A stretch of DNA of 12,385 nucleotides. It comes from Deltaproteobacteria bacterium. Its GTDB lineage: Bacteria; Desulfobacterota; Desulfobacteria; Desulfobacterales; C00003060. The position numbers and the translations under genes are program-made. Shown piece by piece: positions 1 to 6,147 of the stretch. How positions within the stretch are numbered: position 1 is the first letter of the stretch; each line of letters starts with the position of its first letter. The notes under the pieces were generated by a model, which worked only from the letters and a program-made list of their open reading frames with translations, was not told where the DNA came from and made no database searches. The stretch covers positions 1-12,385 of the forward strand of contig JAFDFO010000041.1 in assembly GCA_019309815.1 (NCBI GenBank), in the 5' to 3' direction.

Positions 1-327
1 GGGTATTCCCTAAATGACACCATCATTGTATTCGACCGCATTAGAGAAAACTCGCGCAAGTACCACCGACAACCTTACGAAATTATCATCAACCGCAGCA
101 TCAATGAAACCTTGAGCCGCACACTCCTTACCTCTTTGACCACCCTGATGGTCGTTATAGCCCTTTTCGTGCTGGGAGGGGGGATCATTCACGATTTTGC
201 TTTTGCTCTCATTATCGGTATCATAGTAGGGACCTATTCCTCGATTTATGTAGCAAGTCCGGTTCTGATTGCCTGGCAGCCGGCCACCAAGAGCCCCAAA
301 GGCAAGAGAAAGAACAAATCTCGATAA
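1..327 (+). CDS. secF: Protein translocase subunit SecF, C-terminal part
   Basis: This is the last 108 residues of SecF, the inner-membrane partner of SecD that uses the proton motive force to help preproteins complete export through SecYEG. The frame is open from base 1, so the start lies outside the window. The first residues, GYSLNDTIIVFDRIREN, are the conserved SecF/SecD family signature at the end of a transmembrane helix. They are followed by a cytoplasmic loop and two hydrophobic segments (about residues 41-60 and 66-88), then a short basic tail rich in Lys and Arg, as expected for the cytoplasmic C-terminus. The stop is TAA at 325-327. secD would be expected just upstream. No clear terminator follows. 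Identification rests on the signature and on the membrane topology. Confidence 0.93.
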   Translation, partial: GYSLNDTIIVFDRIRENSRKYHRQPYEIIINRSINETLSRTLLTSLTTLMVVIALFVLGGGIIHDFAFALIIGIIVGTYSSIYVASPVLIAWQPATKSPKGKRKNKSR

Positions 328-359
328 GAGAAAGCCACCTGCCCTTCCTCTAAAATCCC

Positions 360-389
360 TTGACACGTTTAGTCGGTTGCTCGTATACA
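360..389 (+). promoter_or_regulatory. Candidate sigma70-type promoter for dprA-topA
   Basis: A perfect TTGACA -35 box at 360-365 is followed after 18 nt by TATACA at 384-389, which matches the -10 consensus at four of six positions. It lies 33 nt after the secF stop and about 150 nt before dprA. A transcript from it would carry the repeat-rich leader described next. No experiment supports it; the call rests on box match and spacing only. Confidence 0.45.
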
Positions 390-396
390 GTCATGC

Positions 397-526
397 TTCA
401 TCCTGGATACTGGATCCTTGATGCTGGATGTTAGTCTTGCCTCCGAGATTCCGGAACCCGAGCCAGCATCCAGTATCTGATTTTTAGCATTAAACAACAC
501 GCAACCCGTAACACGCAACTCGCAAC
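397..526. repeat. Iterated intergenic repeats and imperfect inverted repeat in the dprA leader
   Basis: Two kinds of repeat lie here. First, GATACTGGAT at 406-415 and GATGCTGG at 420-427 are both complementary to parts of the single segment CCAGCATCCAGTATC at 463-477, so two alternative pairings around a loop of about 36-55 nt are possible. Second, AACACGCAAC occurs at 496-505 and again at 510-519, followed by the partial copy CGCAAC at 521-526. Such short iterated motifs are familiar in intergenic DNA of Desulfobacterota. There is no coding potential. The repeats end 13 nt before the dprA ATG. Confidence 0.6.
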
Positions 527-539
527 TTCTTTGGTAGTT

Positions 540-1631
540 ATGCAATCACTCATCCATTGGCTCGGGCTGAAAACCGTTCCCGGTGTGGGCAACCGCCTGT
601 TCTTGAATCTCCTTCAACAGTTCGGAGAGCCGGAAAAGGTTTTTTCAGCGTCACGAGAAGCCCTTTTGCAGGTGGACGGGGTGAGTGATCGTTTGTCATC
701 CGTCATTAAGGGATATGAAATTCCCGAAGAGGTTCATGAAGATCTTGCACTGGTCGAGAAGAATGGAGCAGGCATCATCACTTTTTCAGACAGTAACTAC
801 CCTACCCTCCTCCGCCACATTCATGACCCCCCTCCCGTACTTTACGTGTACGGGAAGCTTCGCCCGGACAGTCTGAACATCGCGATTGTTGGGTCGCGAA
901 ATGCTACATCGTATGGTCGCACTGTCACGGAACGTTTGAGCGGCGACCTGAGCCAACGGGGCTTCACCATCGTCAGCGGTATGGCGAGGGGTATTGATTC
1001 CGCTGCCCACGCGGGGACGCTGGCTGTTGGGGGAAAGACAGTCGCTGTGTTGGGATGCGGCCTTGGCACCATATACCCGGCCGAAAACAGGAAGCTGTTT
1101 CACAGGATTACCGAAAATGGTGCAGTAGTTTCGGAGTTCTCGTTCATGACTCCACCCGAGGCTCACAACTTCCCGGTACGAAACCGGATCATAAGCGGTG
1201 TGTCGCTAGGAACCGTAATTGTGGAAGCAACCCACCAGAGCGGGAGTCTTATCACAGCACGCCTCGCAGCCGAGCAGGGTCGCGAAGTCTTTGCTGTGCC
1301 CGGGAGCGTTAAGTCCTTCAAGAGTATGGGCACTCACAGGTTGATCAAGGAGGGTGCCAAGCTGGTAGAGCATGCCGATGACATCGTCGAAGAGCTGAAC
1401 ATTACCCAAGAAGCCCTCCCAGACGATACCAGTGTTGCGTCGAGTATACGATTGACATCAGCAGAAGAAAAAGTTTTGGACAAACTGAGCCCTTATCCGA
1501 TACACATCGATAACTTGGTACGAGAGCTTTCCCTTTCAGCAGGGCATGTTTCAGGCCTCCTGTTGCAGCTTGAGCTGAAAGGGCTGGTTACCCAGACCCC
1601 TGGCAAATTTTTTTCCAGGGGTGAATTGTAG
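540..1631 (+). CDS. dprA: DNA-processing protein DprA (Smf)
   Basis: DprA binds incoming single-stranded DNA during natural transformation and loads RecA on it; many non-transformable bacteria keep it too. The 363-residue protein has a helical N-terminal SAM/helix-hairpin-helix region (LKTVPGVGNR near residue 10). Then comes the Rossmann-like core with GSRNAT (about 118), SGMARGIDSAAH (about 146), a glycine-rich VAVLGCGLGTIYP (about 168), NFPVRNRIISG (about 210) and SGSLITARLAAEQGREVFAVPG (about 234-255, read as two motifs). A C-terminal winged-helix domain covers roughly 304-363. I chose ATG 540 because the family N-terminus aligns from there; TTG 531, in frame, would add three residues. Neither start has a recognisable Shine-Dalgarno sequence, since the repeat tract runs almost up to it. 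topA follows 24 nt later, probably in the same transcript. Confidence 0.95.
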   Translation: MQSLIHWLGLKTVPGVGNRLFLNLLQQFGEPEKVFSASREALLQVDGVSDRLSSVIKGYEIPEEVHEDLALVEKNGAGIITFSDSNYPTLLRHIHDPPPVLYVYGKLRPDSLNIAIVGSRNATSYGRTVTERLSGDLSQRGFTIVSGMARGIDSAAHAGTLAVGGKTVAVLGCGLGTIYPAENRKLFHRITENGAVVSEFSFMTPPEAHNFPVRNRIISGVSLGTVIVEATHQSGSLITARLAAEQGREVFAVPGSVKSFKSMGTHRLIKEGAKLVEHADDIVEELNITQEALPDDTSVASSIRLTSAEEKVLDKLSPYPIHIDNLVRELSLSAGHVSGLLLQLELKGLVTQTPGKFFSRGEL

Positions 1632-1640
1632 TGCATTTCT

Positions 1641-1648
1641 AAGGGAGG
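1641..1648 (+). promoter_or_regulatory. Ribosome binding site that fixes the TTG start of topA
   Basis: AAGGGAGG at 1641-1648 is a strong Shine-Dalgarno sequence. It lies 7 nt before TTG 1656, the first codon of the conserved TopA N-terminus (SKSLVIVESPTK). No ATG lies in a suitable position, so the rare TTG start is well supported. Confidence 0.85.
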
Positions 1649-1655
1649 ACAGCTT

Positions 1656-3947
1656 TTGAGTAAATCCCTAGTCATAGTAGAGTCGCCTACCAAGATCCGG
1701 ACGTTGAAGAAATACCTTAGCTCTGATTATGACGTGGCAGCCACCGTCGGTCATATCAAGGACTTGCCGGTGAAAGAGCTTGGCATTTCCATAGAAGAAG
1801 GATTTAAGCCACAATACACAACAATACCGGGCAAGGAAAAGGTGATCCGTGCGTTGAAAAAGGCTGCCGCCAATGTGGACAACATCTACCTGGCCCCTGA
1901 TCCGGACCGGGAAGGTGAGGCCATAGCTTGGCACACTGCCGAAATCCTCAAGAAAAAAGGGCGCAAGTTTTATCGCGTCCTCTTTCATGAGCTCACGCAA
2001 AAGGCCATACTCGCTGCCATGGCCACTCCGCTGAAACTTGACAGGCACAAGTTTGACTCACAGCAAGCGCGGAGGATTCTCGATCGTCTGGTTGGATATC
2101 AGATCTCCCCCATCCTCTGGAAGAAGGTTCAGCGCGGGTTGAGCGCGGGGCGGGTTCAGTCAGTGGCAGTTCGGATTATATGCGAACGAGAACGGGAAAT
2201 TCAGGCTTTTCAGTCCGAAGAGTACTGGAGCATCACGGCTGAGCTTGAAGGTGAGGCTCCTCCGCCGTTTCCGGCAAAACTCGCAAGGAAATTGGACAAG
2301 AAGCTTGGTATCCCTGACAAAGCATCGGCTCAAAATATCCTCAATGACCTCGCTGATGCTTCCTTCAAGGTAGAAAAAGTAGTCAAGAAAACCCAAAGGC
2401 GCAACCCGCCTCCCCCTTTTATCACCAGCAAACTCCAGCAGGAGGCTATTAGAAAGCTGCGGTTTTCTGCCAAGAAGACGATGGTCGTTGCCCAGCAGCT
2501 CTATGAGGGCATTGAACTTGGTCCGGGGGAACCGGTAGGCCTGATTACCTATATGCGCACCGACTCTACCCGCCTTGCCCAAGAGGCTATCGAGGAGGCC
2601 CGCAACCTTATCCAGGCTGATTTTGGGCCGGACTACCTCCCAGCGCAACCTCGTTTCTTCAAGAACAAAAAGAAAGCGCAGGATGCCCATGAGGCAATAC
2701 GTCCCACCTCGGTCTCCCGGAAGCCCGAGGAAATCGCCGGATTCCTTTCAAAGGATCAGCTATCGCTTTACAAGTTGATATGGCAGCGCTTTGTAGCCTG
2801 CCAGATGAAGCAGGCACTGATAGATCAAACGTCGGTAACCATTTCAGCGGGACCGTATGGATTTCAGGCCTCGGGTTCGGTCACGCGCTTTCCAGGTTTT
2901 ATGGTCTTGAATCCCTCTTCAAATAACACCCAGGGGCAAGGTGAAAGCAAAGTCGTTCTGCCACTGCTCACTGAAGGGATGGACTTGACATGCCACCGAC
3001 TGGATCCCAAGCAGCATTTCACCCAACCGCCCCCGCGTTTTTCCGAAGCATCGCTCGTAAAAGAACTTGAGGAAAATGGTGTCGGCAGGCCCAGCACTTA
3101 CACAGCCATCTTGGCGACCATTAGAGAGAAAGGATACGTAGACTGGATCAAAGGTTTTTTCAAGCCAAGTGAACTCGGTTTTATAGTAAATGACCTCTTG
3201 ATAGAGAGTTTTCCAAATATCCTTAACGTTGATTTCACCGCGCGAATGGAGGAGTACCTGGACAGAATCCAGGAAGGGGATATCGATGCGGTTAGCGTCC
3301 TGGAAGATTTCTACAAGCCGTTCAAGGAACGCCTGGAACGGGCAGAAAAAGAGATGCGCGGCGTGAAGGGTGATGGTTTGGCAGTGGACCTGGACTGCCC
3401 GGCCTGCGGTCAACCCCTCACTATCAAAGTGGGCAAGAGCGGCCCCTTCCTTGCCTGCTCGGGTTACCCAAAGTGCAGATTTACGCGCAACTACACGCGA
3501 GATGAAAAAGGGGCAGTCAAAATCGAAGAGCCGGCCGAAGAGAAGCCCACAGATGAAGTGTGTGAAAAGTGCGGAAGCCCCATGGTGCAAAAAACCGGGC
3601 GCTTCGGCCCGTTCCTTGCCTGCTCAGCCTATCCAGATTGCAAAAATACCCGCTCTCTCAAGGCCAGAGATACGTCCAAACCTGAGCCGACCGGCGTTAA
3701 GTGCCCCGAGAAAGGATGCGGTGGAGAGCTTGTTCAAAGGAAATCAAGGCGGGGGCGGGTTTTCTATGGCTGCAATCGCTATCCAAAATGCTCATTTGCC
3801 GTCTGGAACAAACCAGTGGCCCGGGCTTGCCCTGAGTGCGACGCCCCTTTTGTCGTAGAGCACACGACGAAGCGAGATGGACGACACCTGAAGTGCTTCA
3901 AGAAGGAATGCACGTACGAAGAGCCTCTCGAAGACAATCCTGAGTGA
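1656..3947 (+). CDS. topA: DNA topoisomerase I (type IA) with four C-terminal zinc ribbons
   Basis: This enzyme relaxes negative supercoils by passing one strand through a transient break, using a 5'-phosphotyrosine link. The 763-residue protein begins with the Toprim domain: LVIVESPTK contains the catalytic Glu9, and DPDREGEAIAWH carries the metal-binding Asp82, Asp84 and Glu86. The active-site tyrosine is Tyr299 in GLITYMRTDSTR, with Arg301 next to it. HEAIRPT (345-351) and VGRPSTYT (476-483) are further family motifs. The tail holds four Cys4 zinc-ribbon modules starting near 581, 636, 683 and 725; the first two have the classic C-x2-C...GPFLACS.YP.C form. Length and order fit topA of proteobacteria. 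It lies directly downstream of dprA, and tldD converges on it from the other side. Confidence 0.98.
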   Translation: MSKSLVIVESPTKIRTLKKYLSSDYDVAATVGHIKDLPVKELGISIEEGFKPQYTTIPGKEKVIRALKKAAANVDNIYLAPDPDREGEAIAWHTAEILKKKGRKFYRVLFHELTQKAILAAMATPLKLDRHKFDSQQARRILDRLVGYQISPILWKKVQRGLSAGRVQSVAVRIICEREREIQAFQSEEYWSITAELEGEAPPPFPAKLARKLDKKLGIPDKASAQNILNDLADASFKVEKVVKKTQRRNPPPPFITSKLQQEAIRKLRFSAKKTMVVAQQLYEGIELGPGEPVGLITYMRTDSTRLAQEAIEEARNLIQADFGPDYLPAQPRFFKNKKKAQDAHEAIRPTSVSRKPEEIAGFLSKDQLSLYKLIWQRFVACQMKQALIDQTSVTISAGPYGFQASGSVTRFPGFMVLNPSSNNTQGQGESKVVLPLLTEGMDLTCHRLDPKQHFTQPPPRFSEASLVKELEENGVGRPSTYTAILATIREKGYVDWIKGFFKPSELGFIVNDLLIESFPNILNVDFTARMEEYLDRIQEGDIDAVSVLEDFYKPFKERLERAEKEMRGVKGDGLAVDLDCPACGQPLTIKVGKSGPFLACSGYPKCRFTRNYTRDEKGAVKIEEPAEEKPTDEVCEKCGSPMVQKTGRFGPFLACSAYPDCKNTRSLKARDTSKPEPTGVKCPEKGCGGELVQRKSRRGRVFYGCNRYPKCSFAVWNKPVARACPECDAPFVVEHTTKRDGRHLKCFKKECTYEEPLEDNPE

Positions 3948-4015
3948 GTGTACAACCACACTCCACAAAGCTCCCTTCAAATAGCGTTTCCTTCATAGAA
4001 CTGATGACAATGGAT

Positions 4016-4167
4016 GCGGGCGGGGATAAACCCCGCCCCTACGTTTGTTCTCTGATGCCAGGCATTTGGTCTGGGGAGTCTGGTTGGGCAGGACCCAAAG
4101 AATCCGTTGTAGGACAGGATCATGTCGAAGTGATAGGAATGTAGGGGCGGGGTTTATCCCCGCCCGC
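4016..4167. repeat. 152-nt structure bounded by a perfect 27-bp inverted repeat
   Basis: The arms at 4016-4042 and 4141-4167 are exact reverse complements over 27 bases and enclose 98 nt. Each arm is also a hairpin in itself: stem GGGCGGGG pairing with CCCCGCCC around the loop ATAAA. Inside lies a further small hairpin, TTGGG (4084-4088) with CCCAA (4094-4098). No coding potential is seen. The position between convergent topA and tldD fits either a REP/MITE-like mobile repeat, a two-way transcription barrier, or both. The short U-rich stretch after the left arm (GTTTGTTCT) is a weak argument for termination of topA. Confidence 0.7.
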
Positions 4168-4361
4168 GGACCTGTCCTGAGCTTGGCTTGCCCCGCCCTG
4201 GCTTTATGCAAAGGCAGTTCGAAGAGCATTAATGCCGCCCTGTATGAACCGACAGTCCGTAAACAGCCCCTCAATCACATTTGTGTGCGTCCTGATTCTC
4301 TTGGAAACCATCAACACTGAGTTTGCGAACCAGAAACGAAGCGTTTTGCGGGGATCGCCAT
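4168..4361. other. Non-coding remainder of the topA-tldD gap
   Basis: Together with 3948-4015, this is the rest of the 414-nt convergent intergenic region. I see no gene with family resemblance, no RNA gene and no clear intrinsic terminator. CCTGTCCTGAGCTTG near 4171 resembles another scattered intergenic repeat type, but only one short piece is present. Confidence 0.4.
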
Positions 4362-5756
4362 TTATGAGCGGGAACCGGAGGTTCCTCCGACGATGATCTC
4401 GGGAATGCGAAGCGTAGGCTGGGCGTCACCGATTGGAACTCCTTGTCCGTCCTTTCCACAGGTACCAATACCAAAGCCCAGATCATTTCCAACACGATCA
4501 ATCGATTCGAGCACTTGTGGACCATTTCCGGTGAGCGTGGCGCCACGGATCGGGTCACCGATCTGCCCGTTGCGTATCATGTAGCCTTCACTCACTTCAA
4601 AGACAAAATCCCCATTCACTGTGTTCACCTGCCCTCCGCCCATTTTCTTTACAAACACACCATTTGGGGTGTCACGTAAGATTGCATCCGGATCATCTTT
4701 GTCAGGCACAATCAGGGTGTTGGACATGCGAACAATTGGGGGGTGCTTATACGATTGGCGGCGCCCATTTCCCGTGGACTTCATACCAAACCTCATGGCA
4801 TAAAGACGATCGCAAAGATAACCTTTCAGCACTCCCTTCTCTATCAGCAGGGTGTTCTGTGCTGGAAACCCTTCATCATCATAGCCGTATGAGCCCCGAC
4901 GCTGCGGCATCGTAGCGTCATCAATCACCGTGATGAGTCGTGACGCCACGGGTTCCCCAATCCGGTCGCTGTACACGGAAAGCCCCTCAAGTGCCAAATC
5001 TGCTTCCAGGCCATGACCGACGGCCTCATGGATCATGGTCCCCCCGGCTTCACTCGATAGCACCACAGGCATTACACCACTGGGTGCCTCCCTCGCCTCC
5101 AGGGCCTGCACAGCACGTCTTGCTGCGGTCTTTGCCACTTGGGCGGGATCGACCTTATTAAAAAGCTCAAAGCCAATCAGGCCGCTCACAGGCTCATACC
5201 CGGTCTGAATCAGCCCTTTCTGGGCAGCAACAACTTGCACCGCAAGTAAGACATACGTACGCTCCTCCTCTACGAGGAGTCCATTTGAATTAGCAATCTG
5301 TATCCTTTGACGTTTGTCACTGTACACTACTTTTACCTGGCGAATGCGGGTATCGAGGCCTCGGGCTGCAGCATTGGCTTCGCGAACGATGGCGACTTTA
5401 CGTGATGTCTCAATACCATCCGGAGGTTTGCCGATCTGACGATTGAGATGCGGTGCCAAGAGGTATGTCTCTGCAATACTGCCGTTTGCTCCACTCTTGA
5501 CCGCGGTAGACAAGTTTTGTGCAAGGGAGAGGATGTCTGCCTCGGAACAGGAATTGCTGTGGGCGTAAGAGGTCTTGAGATTCGCAATGGCTCGAAGGCC
5601 GATACCACTGTCCGTGCCGCTGATGATCTGTTCGATCTTGTCATCATCGCAGACAATGGAATTGCTTCGGCTGGACTCATAGTAGAGATCAGCAAAACCA
5701 CCATTCTCTTTGAGAACAGTTCGAAATATCTTTTCTAGAGGAAAATCTAGGATCAT
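4362..5756 (-). CDS. tldD: Metalloprotease TldD
   Basis: TldD forms a heterodimeric zinc protease with TldE (PmbA). The pair degrades unfolded peptides, and in some bacteria processes microcin B17 or the antitoxin CcdA. The 464-residue protein has the family's HExxxH zinc motif as HEAVGHGLEADL (residues 243-254), preceded by VVLSSEAGGTMI. The central SYGYDDEG region (about 289) and the C-terminal signature GTCGKDGQGVPIGDAQPTLR (431-450), with Cys433, are also present. The length is close to that of the E. coli protein (481). The start ATG (5754-5756) gives a normal N-terminus. The nearest Shine-Dalgarno-like GGAG is too far away (about 17 nt) to be convincing. The partner gene pmbA is not in the window. 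Immediately upstream lies the repeat-bounded element at 5775-6086, which now supplies the region where its promoter would sit. Confidence 0.95.
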   Translation of the reverse strand: MILDFPLEKIFRTVLKENGGFADLYYESSRSNSIVCDDDKIEQIISGTDSGIGLRAIANLKTSYAHSNSCSEADILSLAQNLSTAVKSGANGSIAETYLLAPHLNRQIGKPPDGIETSRKVAIVREANAAARGLDTRIRQVKVVYSDKRQRIQIANSNGLLVEEERTYVLLAVQVVAAQKGLIQTGYEPVSGLIGFELFNKVDPAQVAKTAARRAVQALEAREAPSGVMPVVLSSEAGGTMIHEAVGHGLEADLALEGLSVYSDRIGEPVASRLITVIDDATMPQRRGSYGYDDEGFPAQNTLLIEKGVLKGYLCDRLYAMRFGMKSTGNGRRQSYKHPPIVRMSNTLIVPDKDDPDAILRDTPNGVFVKKMGGGQVNTVNGDFVFEVSEGYMIRNGQIGDPIRGATLTGNGPQVLESIDRVGNDLGFGIGTCGKDGQGVPIGDAQPTLRIPEIIVGGTSGSRS

Positions 5757-5774
5757 AAACAGACACCGTTCTTC

Positions 5775-6086
5775 TCCAATTTAGTTGGAGAAGAGGGTCC
5801 AAGGATTCAAGGGGTCAAGGATTCAAGGGTTTGTTTTCTAAAGACTTCATCAGGGCGGCTAACATTCTTTCGATTTCTGCGATCCTTTTTTCTATTGTAC
5901 CCAATTCACTTTGTTCAATGAAGCCCAAATCTCCTGCCAACAAAATGTGGCTTCTTTTCTTTGAATATTTCTTTGCTTTTCACTTGAATCCTTGGACCCT
6001 CGACCTCTTGGATCCTTCAGTAGTTTCTAAAGCATTTCACTCGAACCCTTGAATCCTTGAATCCTTGAACCCTCTGCTTAATTGGA
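5775..6086. mobile_element. Compact element with iterated inverted-repeat ends and a four-helix-bundle gene remnant
   Basis: The two ends are inverted copies. TCCAATT at 5775-5781 is matched by its complement at 6080-6086. The core AGGGTCCAAGGATTCAAGG at 5794-5812 is matched at 18 of 19 positions by the complement of 6055-6073. Each end continues inward as iterated AAGGATTCAAGG units: the left end has AAGGATTCAAGGG twice (5801-5813 and 5817-5829), and the right end has an 8-nt period CCTTGAAT tract (6048-6070). A third cluster lies at 5983-6016. The left end contains a hairpin, CTTCTCCAA (5771-5779) with TTGGAGAAG (5785-5793). No transposase is present and no target duplication was recognised, so mobility would have to be in trans. 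'Mobile element' is inference; the repeats are directly visible. Confidence 0.5.
5815..5979 (-). pseudogene. C-terminal fragment of a four-helix-bundle (23S rRNA intervening sequence / S23) protein
   Basis: A 54-codon open stretch ends at the TGA at 5815-5817 and is preceded by an in-frame stop at 5980-5982, with no start codon before the conserved part. It reads KKRSHILLAGDLGFIEQ, then EKRIAEIERMLAALMKSLENK. This has the look of the last two helices of the TIGR02436 family (HxLLAxDLGFI, then a heptad-patterned final helix ending MLxxLxxSL). Full family members are about 115-125 residues, so roughly the first two helices are missing and replaced by repeats. The last residues (PLNP) are encoded by the flanking repeat itself. 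Family members occur within 23S rRNA intervening sequences and as Avd accessory proteins of diversity-generating retroelements. Neither context is visible here. Family assignment is from memory of its consensus. Confidence 0.6.
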
Positions 6087-6147
6087 CATGACACACCTAA
6101 TTTTACCCTAATTGACTACAACTAATCGGGAGGTGATCCACAGACTT

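Noticed and set aside
2160..2690. 176-codon open frame on the minus strand inside topA
   Set aside because: It is wholly antisense to the strongly conserved TopA catalytic core, has no recognisable family or ribosome site, and is explained by codon constraints of topA.
2919..3590. 223-codon open frame on the minus strand inside topA
   Set aside because: Antisense shadow of the TopA C-terminal region. Its residues show no motif and it lacks a start context.
3946..3963. Hairpin GAGTGT/ACACTC at the topA stop as a terminator
   Set aside because: The stem is only 6 bp, it overlaps the stop codon, and no U-run follows.
5797..5829. Possible CRISPR-like repeats
   Set aside because: Units are only about 13 nt with 3-nt gaps and inverted copies across the element; no spacer-repeat periodicity and no cas genes.
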